Position numbers and translations under genes: made by a program. From contig JAUYAU010000011.1 in the NCBI GenBank assembly GCA_030693335.1, forward strand, positions 289,087 to 353,086: a stretch of DNA of 64,000 bases, read 5' to 3'. Numbering within the stretch: the stretch's first letter is position 1; each line of letters starts with the position of its first letter. The notes below the pieces were generated by a model that was not told the origin of the DNA, made no database searches, and saw only the letters and a list, made by a program, of their open reading frames with translations. Below are positions 1-8,664 of the stretch, piece by piece. This DNA comes from Sulfuricurvum sp. Its GTDB lineage: Bacteria; Campylobacterota; Campylobacteria; Campylobacterales; Sulfurimonadaceae.

Positions 1-255
1 AGTTCGGGATGCATACGTATTGAAGAGCCGCTTGTACTTTTCCGATATCTTATGAACAACGATGGTAATAATGAATATGAAAACATTACTGATCTGATCG
101 CAAGCGGAGTTAATAAAAAAATTATCCTTAGAAACCCTATCAAGGTACGTATCGATTATTGGACGGTTTGGGCAGATGAGAAGGGAATGGCGCAATTTCG
201 TGATGATGTCTATGGTCATGACAATGAATTGATGGAGATACTGGGATGGCAATAG
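1..255 (+). CDS. L,D-transpeptidase, C-terminal part (truncated by window start)
   Basis: The reading frame is open from base 1 and ends at 255, so only the last 84 residues are present. It begins with SSGCIRIEEP, which matches the SxGCxR catalytic signature of YkuD-type L,D-transpeptidases; the cysteine is the nucleophile that cross-links peptidoglycan peptides in the periplasm. The rest (residues about 20-84) is the tail typical of the long YcbB/LdtD-like enzymes. The next gene is YcbK-like, and ycbB and ycbK are neighbours in E. coli, which supports the call. The internal ATG at 52 is not the start because the catalytic motif lies upstream of it. Confidence 0.85.
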   Translation, partial: SSGCIRIEEPLVLFRYLMNNDGNNEYENITDLIASGVNKKIILRNPIKVRIDYWTVWADEKGMAQFRDDVYGHDNELMEILGWQ

Positions 256-279
256 AAATAGCCGTTTATTCTATTAAGG

Positions 280-285
280 TATAAT
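280..285 (+). promoter_or_regulatory. -10 box for the YcbK-like gene
   Basis: A perfect TATAAT stands 45 bases before the ATG at 330, preceded by AAGG and without a good -35 box, as is common in Campylobacterota. It suggests the YcbK-like gene has its own promoter. Confidence 0.5.
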
Positions 286-329
286 GTCATTGGATATTTT
301 ACGCCATAAAAAAAGAACAAAGAGTATAA

Positions 330-881
330 ATGGATCAAAAAAATCTTATGAATCGCCGCAGTTTTTTGAAAATTGCCACTGTGGCATCCGCTGTACCGTT
401 TTTTCCAAGCATTATATTGGGAAAAACGGATGTCCCTTATAAAAAATCACTCTCCTTGCATAATATTCATACGGGTGAAAACATCAATACAACGTATTGG
501 GCGGACGGCTCTTATATTCCAGAGGCGTTATCTCAGATGAATCATCTGCTTAGAGATTACAGAACAGACGCTGCAACCGAGATGGACACTGAGCTTTTTG
601 ATCTGCTGTATTCCATACGAACAAATCTTGACACGGTAAAGCCTTTTAATGTCATCTCAGGCTACCGCTCGCCACAAACAAATGCTATGCTTAACAACCA
701 CTCTTCAGGGGTGGCGAAAAAAAGTCTTCATATGCAGGGAAAGGCTATCGATATCAGTCTGCCGGGACGGAATCTTTCTGAGCTTCGAAAGATTGCGATG
801 AATCTCAAACAGGGGGGAGTAGGTTACTATCCCAGCTCGGATTTCGTTCATGTCGATGTTGGCAGAGTGAGATACTGGTAG
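330..881 (+). CDS. YcbK-like (DUF882, M15-type) Tat-exported cell-wall protein
   Basis: A 183-residue protein of the DUF882/YcbK family, a peptidase M15-like fold thought to act on peptidoglycan. Residues 8-14 (NRRSFLK) followed by a hydrophobic stretch form a twin-arginine signal. Likely zinc ligands are visible as HMQGKAID (H134, D141) and FVHVD (H174, D176), preceded by the typical FNVISGYRSP. The gene follows the L,D-transpeptidase, as ycbK follows ycbB in enterobacteria, so a joint role in wall remodelling is inferred. The substrate cannot be told from sequence. Confidence 0.85.
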   Translation: MDQKNLMNRRSFLKIATVASAVPFFPSIILGKTDVPYKKSLSLHNIHTGENINTTYWADGSYIPEALSQMNHLLRDYRTDAATEMDTELFDLLYSIRTNLDTVKPFNVISGYRSPQTNAMLNNHSSGVAKKSLHMQGKAIDISLPGRNLSELRKIAMNLKQGGVGYYPSSDFVHVDVGRVRYW

Positions 882-885
882 CCAT

Positions 886-2397
886 TTATTTCTTTTTATG
901 ATTCCACAGACTGTGTGGTTTGGTCCAAAAAGATTCATGAGGTTTTCCTTCATGCACATCTTGATAATACTGGGCATCGTATTTATGAATTTCCTTGCGG
1001 ATTCGATTCACAAATCGTTTTTGTTCTTCGATAGGTTCTGGCAAGATACAGCATTCGCCATCGGTTAATTCACCATTAAATCGATCTTCATCAAACGTTT
1101 TCCCCAAATACTGAACAATGTACCGTAAATCCCGTTCTGCATTGCCCAAACAGCTTGTAGCACCTGGAGAGGGTGTCATGTTGAAGATTATGCCGTCTCC
1201 CGTGTTGATGGATGCTTCACCCAGTATGAGTTTGCGTTCATTTTTATCAATAACCTGAGGTCGCACACCGCCAAAGCCTGTTGCGTATTTAAACTCTGAG
1301 AGCTTTAGGGAGGGGACAATTTTTTGGGCATCATTGAGAAAAAGTCGCTTATTGATATAAGGGACTTCAAACAAGAAATTACGAAAAATATAATTTCGGA
1401 TATCGGAATCTATAAGCAATTTCCAGAGTGCGGAAACCACTTTTCCATCCAGCTGAAGGGTTTTCCAAAAATCGAGATACGTACCGTTTTTATAGCGCTC
1501 CAGTTTTGGTAAAACAAGGGCGGTGGGGCCAAAACGCGTATTTCCGTTTGCAAGGACATCAGGGTCACCATGCAGTGCGGCAAATGGCAGTTTTGGGTTT
1601 TGGATCATGTATACTTTTCCGTTGAGCATTTTTTGGTTTGTGATGTAGAAACTTCCGGCCATCGGCAAGCATGCGTAGTTTAGACCGTACCCCATATTGT
1701 GCGCTAAAAACAAACTGTGCGCCCCAGCATCAACCACCACAAAATCGGCATCATACGATGAATCGGCCGTTGTGACGGTATATCCTCTGGTCGAACTTTT
1801 TTCGATTTTCAGTACCTGTGAGTTAAGAAAAAGCTCAACGTGAGTATTGGGTTCTTTCATCGCGTTTTCGATCAATGATTTGGACATTTTTCCATAATCT
1901 ACGGTGGTCCATTGCCCTTTTGCCCCAATGCCAACGATATTTTCAGGACGCTCGTTTCCATCTTCATCGTAAACTACGCGCGGTTCGACCTCTTTGAGTT
2001 TTTCTTTGTCCCATACTTCTAAATAGGGGAAAAGCTGTGAAAACTCTTCATAGCGATCTAATAAAAACTCAACTTCTTCATCACCCACGCCCAATGCCAT
2101 CTTTTGATGGGAAAAAATTATTTCATTTTGATATCCATGGGCAAGGCAGTATTTTTCCACCATTTTTGCGGTTCGCTTTGTAATAGCGGCTTTAGGAAGG
2201 GTGTAGTTGGTCTCAATGTCACCTACATGGATAGTTTGGGAGTTGCTTGTCCCTTTGGAATTGAGGGTGGCTATCCCTTCGTATTTTTCAACAATGGCTA
2301 TTTTTTCGATATTGGTATAGCGTGCTAATTCATACGCCAATGCCGCGCCGGATATACCGGCTCCAATAATTAAAACATCATAGTGGTGCTTTGTCAT
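886..2397 (-). CDS. mqo: Malate:quinone oxidoreductase (FAD-dependent)
   Basis: A 503-residue FAD enzyme that would oxidise malate to oxaloacetate and pass electrons to the membrane quinone pool. The N-terminus YDVLIIGAGISGAALAYELA is a Rossmann dinucleotide-binding fold (G12, G14, G17). The Mqo-like features NSQTIHVGDIETNY and the C-terminal FNMTPSPGATSCLGNAERD are present. The start was set at the ATG read from 2397 because AAGGA lies just upstream on this strand; a longer frame to 2451 adds 18 basic residues without such a site. It is divergent from citrate synthase, which fits a TCA role. A related FAD oxidoreductase is the alternative. Confidence 0.8.
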   Translation of the reverse strand: MTKHHYDVLIIGAGISGAALAYELARYTNIEKIAIVEKYEGIATLNSKGTSNSQTIHVGDIETNYTLPKAAITKRTAKMVEKYCLAHGYQNEIIFSHQKMALGVGDEEVEFLLDRYEEFSQLFPYLEVWDKEKLKEVEPRVVYDEDGNERPENIVGIGAKGQWTTVDYGKMSKSLIENAMKEPNTHVELFLNSQVLKIEKSSTRGYTVTTADSSYDADFVVVDAGAHSLFLAHNMGYGLNYACLPMAGSFYITNQKMLNGKVYMIQNPKLPFAALHGDPDVLANGNTRFGPTALVLPKLERYKNGTYLDFWKTLQLDGKVVSALWKLLIDSDIRNYIFRNFLFEVPYINKRLFLNDAQKIVPSLKLSEFKYATGFGGVRPQVIDKNERKLILGEASINTGDGIIFNMTPSPGATSCLGNAERDLRYIVQYLGKTFDEDRFNGELTDGECCILPEPIEEQKRFVNRIRKEIHKYDAQYYQDVHEGKPHESFWTKPHSLWNHKKK

Positions 2398-2508
2398 TTG
2401 TGTCCTTCTTATACGTCTCAAGTATTGTAAACTTAAAAAGATAGATTTCATGTTAATAAACAGATATTGGCCATTTTAATTTGATTATTTTTATCGATTA
2501 CTTAAGGT

Positions 2509-2525
2509 AGATAATAATAATATCT
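2509..2525. promoter_or_regulatory. AT-rich inverted repeat between mqo and citrate synthase
   Basis: In the divergent spacer, AGATA and TATCT face each other across ATAATAA, 40 bases before the citrate synthase start. It may be an operator, but AT-rich spacers throw up such repeats easily. Confidence 0.25.
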
Positions 2526-2564
2526 GCTTATCTTATTATTTGATACATCTAGGAGATCTCCATT

Positions 2565-3833
2565 ATGAAGACTGTTACGCTCACTGACAATCGCAACGGC
2601 AAAAGCTATGAACTTCCTATTTTAAGTCCGACTCTTGGACCCGATGTCATTGACGTACGTGCTTTGTATAAGGAAACGGGTATGTTTACGTATGACCCTG
2701 GGTTTACCTCTACTGCCAGCTGCAGTTCAAGTATCACTTACATTGACGGCGACAAGGGAGAACTACTCTATCGCGGATACGATATTTCTGACTTGGCAAC
2801 CAAAAAAACATACATCGATGTATGTCACTTGCTGCTTACGGGAAAGCTTCCGTGCGAAAGAGAGCGTGCGGCATTGGATATGGAGCTGCGAAAACGTTCG
2901 TTTATACATGAAGGATTAAAAGGGCTTATAAACTCGTTTCCCGATCGTGCACACCCTATGGCGATGATGTCTTCAGCCGTTGCCGCACTTTCAACCTTTT
3001 ATTTTGAACATCTTAATGTCAAAACGGCTGAAGAGGCACAGGTTATGGCCAGACGAATCATTGCAAAAATACCGACACTGGCCGCTTTTACCTACAGACG
3101 ATCATTGGGAATCCCGTATATATATCCCGACATTGAGCGCTCATTTACGGAAAATTTTCTTTACATGATGCGCGCGTATCCGGGTGAAAACCTTGAAATA
3201 CGGGATGTAGAGATTCGTGCTTTAGATACGATCTTTACGCTTCATGCAGATCATGAACAAAATGCGTCTACCTCAACGGTACGAGCGGTGGCATCAACAG
3301 GCGCACACCCCTATGCGGCAATGTCTGCGGGGATAGATGCGTTGTGGGGCAGGGCTCATGGAGGTGCGAATGAGTCAGTTATTGCTCAACTGGAATTCAT
3401 AGGGCATGTGGACAATGTAGATGCCTTTATTGAGCGGGCGAAAGACCCCAATGATGATTTCAAACTGATGGGATTTGGTCATCGTGTTTACAAAAACTTC
3501 GATCCTCGTTCAAAAATTTTGAAAAAACTATTAGATGAACTCAAAGATGAATTGGGGATTGACAGCAATCTTCTGACAATCGCCAAGCGGGTGGAAGAGA
3601 TTGCGTTGACGGATGAGTATTTTATTCAGCGCAAGCTCTACCCGAATATCGATTTTTATTCAGGGCTTATTTTGACTGCACTAAAAATTCCAAAATCAAT
3701 GTTCACGATTATCTTTGTCATAGGACGAAGCGTTGGTTGGATCACTCAATGGATAGAGCTCAAAGATGATAGTGAGATGAAAATAGCACGTCCAAGACAG
3801 CGTTATACGGGTGATACGAAGAAAACACTGTAA
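2565..3833 (+). CDS. gltA: Citrate synthase
   Basis: A 422-residue type I citrate synthase, condensing acetyl-CoA and oxaloacetate. Diagnostic stretches are LLYRGYDI, the histidine-containing HADHEQNASTSTVR, GRAHGGANE and GFGHRVYKNFDPR, and the catalytic aspartate region near NIDFYSG. The length is normal for the family. AGGAGA stands 8 bases before the ATG. Divergent from mqo, so malate oxidation and citrate synthesis may share a regulatory spacer. The 2-methylcitrate synthase alternative is less likely at this length. Confidence 0.93.
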   Translation: MKTVTLTDNRNGKSYELPILSPTLGPDVIDVRALYKETGMFTYDPGFTSTASCSSSITYIDGDKGELLYRGYDISDLATKKTYIDVCHLLLTGKLPCERERAALDMELRKRSFIHEGLKGLINSFPDRAHPMAMMSSAVAALSTFYFEHLNVKTAEEAQVMARRIIAKIPTLAAFTYRRSLGIPYIYPDIERSFTENFLYMMRAYPGENLEIRDVEIRALDTIFTLHADHEQNASTSTVRAVASTGAHPYAAMSAGIDALWGRAHGGANESVIAQLEFIGHVDNVDAFIERAKDPNDDFKLMGFGHRVYKNFDPRSKILKKLLDELKDELGIDSNLLTIAKRVEEIALTDEYFIQRKLYPNIDFYSGLILTALKIPKSMFTIIFVIGRSVGWITQWIELKDDSEMKIARPRQRYTGDTKKTL

Positions 3834-3874
3834 GATTTAGACTAATATAGACGTTTCATCGCGCGTGAATTGGA

Positions 3875-3880
3875 TATAAT
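3875..3880 (+). promoter_or_regulatory. -10 box for CoA-binding protein and ilvA
   Basis: A TATAAT hexamer preceded by TTGGA lies 31 bases before the ATG at 3912. Its position inside the longer open frame from 3870 argues that the true start is 3912. Confidence 0.5.
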
Positions 3881-3911
3881 AACCTATACACAAAATATTG
3901 GGGAGAGTTCT

Positions 3912-4343
3912 ATGGAATGCGAATTTCCGACGATTAATGCAAACAATGAAGCGATAAAATCAATTTTGTCAGAAGTCAAAACCATTGCTGTCCTTGGTTT
4001 ATCTCCTAATGTTAGTAAAGACAGCTACCGCGTTGCACAATATTTACAAGCGTCTGGATATAAAATAATCCCTGTTTATCCAAAAGAGGATTTTATTTTA
4101 GGGGAAAAAGTTTACCGTTCACTTGAAGAAATTCCATTTTCGGTGGATATGGTTGATATCTTTCGTAAACCTGATGCGCTTGATGCAATTGTGGATGTGT
4201 GCATTACACGAGGAGATGTAAAAGTATTTTGGTCTCAAATTGGAATTGTCAATAATAAAGCTGCGCAAAAGGCAGAAAATGCAGGTATGAAAGTGGTTCA
4301 AAGTCATTGCAGTATGGTGGAACACCGCCGTATATATGGATAA
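3912..4343 (+). CDS. CoA-binding domain protein (YccU family)
   Basis: A 143-residue protein with one Rossmann-like CoA-binding domain: TIAVLGLSPNVSKDSYRVAQYL near residues 22-43, then IIPVYPKE and VDMVDIFRKPD. Family members bind CoA, but their cellular role is not established. The start at 3912 follows GGGAG at 3901-3905; an ATG at 3870 in the same frame overlaps the likely promoter and was rejected. The ilvA start lies 9 bases downstream, so the two are probably co-transcribed. Confidence 0.85.
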   Translation: MECEFPTINANNEAIKSILSEVKTIAVLGLSPNVSKDSYRVAQYLQASGYKIIPVYPKEDFILGEKVYRSLEEIPFSVDMVDIFRKPDALDAIVDVCITRGDVKVFWSQIGIVNNKAAQKAENAGMKVVQSHCSMVEHRRIYG

Positions 4344-4352
4344 AGGGAAGCG

Positions 4353-5564
4353 TTGATTGATTTAGAAACGATATATCAAGCCAGAGAGCGGATTAAAGGA
4401 ATTGTTGTTGAGACACCTTTTTCTTTTGCCCCGCGTTTAAGTGAAGAAACAGGGTATGAAATCTATCTTAAAAAAGAAAACCTTCAAGTAACAGGTGCCT
4501 TTAAAATACGCGGTGCGTACAATAAGATTGCGACACTTGACCCCCAACAAAGAGCGATGGGCGTTATCACGGCAAGTGCCGGCAATCATGCGCAAGGCGT
4601 TGCGATGGCGGCTAAAATGTTTCGAATTAATGCCCTTATTGTCATGCCTGAATCGACCCCTCTGACCAAAATCAACGGGGTTCGCTATTACGGTGCCCAA
4701 GTTATTTTACACGGAAGTAATTATGACGAAGCGTATGCCTATGCATCAGATTATGGTAAAGAACATGGAATGGTTTTTGTTCATCCTTTCGCAGACGATG
4801 CAGTAATCGCAGGGCAGGGAACCATTGCGTTAGAGATGCTGGAATCGATGATTGATTTGGATGCCATCGTCATTCCCGTAGGAGGCGGAGGTCTCATATC
4901 AGGTATGGCATCGGCGATCAAGCAGCTGTCACCTTCTATTGAAGTCATTGGGATCAGCGCACTTGGCGCACCTGCAATGAAAGAGTCTTTTGAAGCGAAA
5001 TGTGCGATTGACAGCACTACGGTACGCACTATCGCAGATGGGATTGCTGTACGTGACACATCACCTCTCACTCTTACGCATATATTGGAAACCGTAGATT
5101 CGATGGTGAGTGTGGATGATGAAGAGATTGCTAATGCTATTTTGTTTTTACTTGAACGTCAAAAACTGGTCGTTGAAGGGGCAGGTGCAGTAGGAGTTGC
5201 GGCGTTATTGCACAATAAGCTTCCTCATTTAAAAGGTAAAAAAATCGGTGTTGTTCTCAGCGGAGGCAACATGGACGTTACATTGTTATCCATTATTATT
5301 GAAAAAGGTCTTATTAAATCCGGAAGAAAAATGAAGCTTACGGTAACACTTATCGACAAGCCGGGTGCCCTGATGCAATTGACCCATATGCTGCAAGAAC
5401 TCAACGCCAACATTGTCCATATCGAATACGACCGTACGTCTACATCGTTAGCATACGGTGATGCGAATGTAACGATTCATTTGGAAACAAAAGGTGAAGA
5501 GCATCAGCAAGAAATACGTGCACTTCTTCATAAACATCGTTATTTAAACAGTGAAGAACGTTAA
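4353..5564 (+). CDS. ilvA: Threonine dehydratase (threonine ammonia-lyase)
   Basis: A 403-residue PLP enzyme that converts threonine to 2-oxobutanoate, the first step to isoleucine. The PLP lysine is in TGAFKIRGA (about residue 51), the phosphate-binding glycine loop is GGGGLISGMA, and the C-terminal 75 residues look like an ACT regulatory domain (KLTVTLIDKPGALMQL). This one-ACT layout resembles the shorter TdcB-with-ACT type rather than the E. coli IlvA with two ACT-like repeats. The start codon is TTG, 6 bases after GGGAAG. The ilvB-ilvN pair elsewhere in the window supports branched-chain synthesis. Confidence 0.9.
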   Translation: MIDLETIYQARERIKGIVVETPFSFAPRLSEETGYEIYLKKENLQVTGAFKIRGAYNKIATLDPQQRAMGVITASAGNHAQGVAMAAKMFRINALIVMPESTPLTKINGVRYYGAQVILHGSNYDEAYAYASDYGKEHGMVFVHPFADDAVIAGQGTIALEMLESMIDLDAIVIPVGGGGLISGMASAIKQLSPSIEVIGISALGAPAMKESFEAKCAIDSTTVRTIADGIAVRDTSPLTLTHILETVDSMVSVDDEEIANAILFLLERQKLVVEGAGAVGVAALLHNKLPHLKGKKIGVVLSGGNMDVTLLSIIIEKGLIKSGRKMKLTVTLIDKPGALMQLTHMLQELNANIVHIEYDRTSTSLAYGDANVTIHLETKGEEHQQEIRALLHKHRYLNSEER

Positions 5565-5573
5565 GAGCTTAGG

Positions 5574-7706
5574 ATGGATGCATTAAAATTACTTAATATT
5601 AAGTCATCTGTCATCCGATTAAGAACGCTTGAGAACGGGCAGTTGGCTGTTGTGGATGAATATACCGCCATGCGGGTTATTGATACAAAATATTTTCGTA
5701 TATTGGACGGATTTAAAAGCAATGTTGTTCATGTTAATTTCCTAGAACGCCAAGCGGCTGTATCTGCAGATGGATTTTACTGTATATCCATTGTCCCCGG
5801 CAGTGATAAAGCGGCAGTTTTTGATGTAAACCACAAAAAATTGCTCTACCGTGTCGGTCATCATAAAGGAGAAATTGAGTCGGTTGGCATTGATGCGCAA
5901 GGGCGTTATTGTGTTACGGGCGGACAAGACGGAAAAGTATTTGTTTGGGCGCTCCAAACAGGTCTTTTGGCATTTGCCATGCCTCATCATTCTGATTTTG
6001 TCACCTCCATTGCCTTTAGTCAAAATGGCCAATGGATTGCAACCGGCAGCTATGACCGTGCGATTAATGTCATGAATCTTTCGACGATGAAACAGCATGT
6101 AAAACTTTCAGGGCATAGCAGTGTTGTTGTTAGCATGCTTTTCATCTCAGGTTTACGATTACTCAGTGCGGAACGAGACGGTGCGCTTGTTATTTGGGAC
6201 CTTCATCATGGAAGAATTTTTAAACGTTTGCCAAAATTAGGGGATGAAATCACCTCTATGTGTCTGAGCTTGGATAAACGCTTTGCTTTTGTTGCTACAC
6301 GCCTTGGGTATGTGGCATTGTATGATTTGCACAGTTTTGAATTGGTTCGGAAACGTTATCTGAAAATCCAAGAGACGATTACTTCCATTGCTTTTATAGG
6401 CGAAAACTTTTCTTTAGCCATTGGAACCAAAGAGGGAAATGTCCACTTTTATTCTCTTTTTGGAAATGAGGCGGAGTATCAAGAGCTGATTCATAAAAAA
6501 AGTTTTCGAGTTTTTTATGCTTTGCTCGATGACAATCCAATGCTTATTTATTCTAAAGTCTATGAAGAGGCCGAGAACTATTGGGTACGGTATGTTAAAA
6601 CGGCTAAACGTTATTTGGAAGAAGGAGAAAAACTTAAAGCCAAAGAGCTTTTAGAACCTTTTATCGGTATTGCATCAAAAGCATCCTTTATTCAGCAGCT
6701 TTTTCATGATTATGAACATTATGATCTTTTTCTGACGTATACGCAAGAAAAGCGCTATTCATTAGCGTATGCTCTGGCTAAACAATACCCTTCATTTATA
6801 GATTCAGATGCCTACAAAAAAATGGAATTATCATGGAAGAAACATTTTCTAAAAGCACAAGAAATTATTATGACACAAAATGGAGAAGAATTAGCACGTC
6901 AAATTTTAGCTCCTTTTCGTGGAATTACGGAAAAAGCTCCTTTAATACAGGCTATGTGTACTGAACGTCGTATCTATGAATATTTTAAAAAGGTTATTGC
7001 GACACGTAATTTTGTAAAATTTATTGAGCTTACCAAAATGTATACTTTTCTCAAAGAATTTTCTGAATACGATGAGGTTATGCTGTATATAGATCAACTT
7101 TATATAAAAACGCAAAAAGAGTTTAAAAATGGCGATTATGTGAATGCTAAAAAGGGATGCGAAATATTGATTTTATTTCCTGAATACAATCAAGAGACGC
7201 GTGAGATGCTTGAAATCATAAAAATTAAAAACTTGTTTTATGAAGCACTTCTAGCAAACAATTTGATCAGTGCTTTTTCGTATCTTAGCTCCTATCCTCT
7301 TTTGTATGATATACCTGAGGCTAAAAAATTAGAATCCCAATGGAATAAAGTTGTAGACAAAGCCCTCTCTTGTGCTGTAAAAGGGGATGCCATTGAACTG
7401 CGCAATGTATTTGTAAATTACCTCTCTATAAATGCAAAATTTGCAGCCATTGGAAGTGTCTTTGCACAGTGCTATGCTGTTCAACTGGAACAAAAGATGG
7501 AATTGAATGTCCCTTCTGTTGATTTGGAAAATGGAATACGAAATTACATTTTCATGTTTGGAATTGATGAGACAATACTTGAGTTTTTTGATCTTTTCAA
7601 AGCAAAATATGCAACAAAAACAGATCTTAAAATGCTAAAACAGGGATCTTTAAATACTTGGACACCGGCCATGATACTCAGCGATATAACGGCTAAAAAA
7701 TCATGA
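5574..7706 (+). CDS. WD40 beta-propeller protein with C-terminal alpha-helical repeats
   Basis: A 710-residue protein of unknown role with two parts. Residues about 1-310 carry WD40-type blades, for example HKGEIESVGIDAQGRYCVTGG followed by DGKVFVWAL, and WIATGSYDRAINVMNL, SAERDGALVIWDL. Residues about 340-710 are helical, with a motif that recurs every 83-86 residues, marked by glycines at 351, 437, 520 and 604 (GEKLKAKELLEPF, GEELARQILAPF, GDYVNAKKGCEIL, GDAIELRNVFVNY). There is no signal peptide or membrane segment, so a cytoplasmic scaffold is inferred. The stop overlaps the start of the Ppx/GppA gene by four bases (ATGA), implying coupled translation. No enzymatic motif was seen. Confidence 0.8.
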   Translation: MDALKLLNIKSSVIRLRTLENGQLAVVDEYTAMRVIDTKYFRILDGFKSNVVHVNFLERQAAVSADGFYCISIVPGSDKAAVFDVNHKKLLYRVGHHKGEIESVGIDAQGRYCVTGGQDGKVFVWALQTGLLAFAMPHHSDFVTSIAFSQNGQWIATGSYDRAINVMNLSTMKQHVKLSGHSSVVVSMLFISGLRLLSAERDGALVIWDLHHGRIFKRLPKLGDEITSMCLSLDKRFAFVATRLGYVALYDLHSFELVRKRYLKIQETITSIAFIGENFSLAIGTKEGNVHFYSLFGNEAEYQELIHKKSFRVFYALLDDNPMLIYSKVYEEAENYWVRYVKTAKRYLEEGEKLKAKELLEPFIGIASKASFIQQLFHDYEHYDLFLTYTQEKRYSLAYALAKQYPSFIDSDAYKKMELSWKKHFLKAQEIIMTQNGEELARQILAPFRGITEKAPLIQAMCTERRIYEYFKKVIATRNFVKFIELTKMYTFLKEFSEYDEVMLYIDQLYIKTQKEFKNGDYVNAKKGCEILILFPEYNQETREMLEIIKIKNLFYEALLANNLISAFSYLSSYPLLYDIPEAKKLESQWNKVVDKALSCAVKGDAIELRNVFVNYLSINAKFAAIGSVFAQCYAVQLEQKMELNVPSVDLENGIRNYIFMFGIDETILEFFDLFKAKYATKTDLKMLKQGSLNTWTPAMILSDITAKKS

Positions 7707-8605
7707 TCGCCATTGATTTAGGCTCCAATACGATCCGTTTTATTGAATACGATGGTGTGACATGGGGAAAAAGTTATGAAAAAGTAGTTCGTGCCGCTGA
7801 GGGGTTGCATGCTACAAATAGGATTGGTGAAAATGCCTTAGAGCGGATTTTAGGGGCAATTGATGAAGCAAAACAATCTCTTGACTTTTCCAATCATGAG
7901 GTAGTTGCCGTGACGACTGCAGCCTTGCGTATGGCACGTAATGGGGCAGAGGTTATTTCTAAGATACATCACTCTACGGGTATTTTATTTACGATTATTG
8001 ACGGTGCACGAGAGGCACAATTGACCCTTCTTGCAGTTCAAAATCGCTTGAGAAAACTTCATCTTGATTCCGATAGCTTTGTATTGTCAGATATTGGGGG
8101 TGGCTCGACTGAACTTATCTATTGTGATTATGAGAAAGTAACCAGTGAAAGTTTTTCTATAGGTATCGTTACTATGAGTGAAAAAGCCAGTGACAGTGTG
8201 CAGTTACGATTATTGCTAGCTGATTTTGAAAGCAAAGTACGTTTTTTTTGCAGTTCATTGGGAGAGCGAGCCCTTAGTGCACGACTTATTCTCACATCGG
8301 GTACTCCGACAACGATTGCGGCATATCGAATGGGCATGAATTATTCAAACTATGATCCCCATAAAATCAACGGTTCGATACTCACATTGAGTGATTGTAG
8401 GCAAACGTACACAGAATTAATGGGTATGGATGAATTCATGCGTACCCGTTATGTAGGGGTAGGGCGTGAGCAAGTGATTTCGACGGGTATTTTGATGGTT
8501 GAGTCTCTTTTTAATGGAGCCAACGTTCAAGAAGCGATTATCATCGATGATGGGCTTAGGGAAGGGGTTGCTCTGGATTATTGGGAATCATACACTAAAA
8601 TATAG
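7703..8605 (+). CDS. Short Ppx/GppA-family phosphatase
   Basis: A 300-residue protein of the exopolyphosphatase/pppGpp phosphatase family (ASKHA fold). The phosphate-1 loop is [15 protein letters not shown] at the N-terminus and the phosphate-2 loop is [14 protein letters not shown] near residues 133-146. Only the catalytic two-lobed domain is present; the C-terminal HD-like part of full Ppx/GppA (near 500 residues) is absent, as in the short Campylobacterota members. It would hydrolyse polyphosphate or pppGpp; which one is not decidable here. The ATGA overlap with the propeller gene suggests they work together. Confidence 0.87.
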   Translation: MIAIDLGSNTIRFIEYDGVTWGKSYEKVVRAAEGLHATNRIGENALERILGAIDEAKQSLDFSNHEVVAVTTAALRMARNGAEVISKIHHSTGILFTIIDGAREAQLTLLAVQNRLRKLHLDSDSFVLSDIGGGSTELIYCDYEKVTSESFSIGIVTMSEKASDSVQLRLLLADFESKVRFFCSSLGERALSARLILTSGTPTTIAAYRMGMNYSNYDPHKINGSILTLSDCRQTYTELMGMDEFMRTRYVGVGREQVISTGILMVESLFNGANVQEAIIIDDGLREGVALDYWESYTKI

Positions 8606-8628
8606 TAACTCTTAAGTCGCTCTTGGTG

Positions 8629-8634
8629 TATAAT
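8629..8634 (+). promoter_or_regulatory. -10 box for chemoreceptor gene
   Basis: TATAAT preceded by TTGGTG, 31 bases before the ATG at 8665. A TTG at 8623 in the same frame as the receptor lies upstream of this box and is therefore unlikely to be the start. Confidence 0.5.
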
Positions 8635-8664
8635 CACCCCATTATTTTGCAGTCAAGGCCCCCT

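Noticed and set aside
2509..2525. Named regulator site between mqo and citrate synthase
   Set aside because: The inverted repeat consists of AT-rich bases common in such spacers and matches no operator I can name.
3870..3911. Earlier ATG of the CoA-binding protein gene
   Set aside because: It overlaps the TATAAT box, and GGGAG fits the ATG at 3912.
4119..4325. Reverse-strand open frames inside core genes, such as 4119-4325 or 9228-9569
   Set aside because: They mirror codon patterns of the real genes on the other strand and lack ribosome sites.
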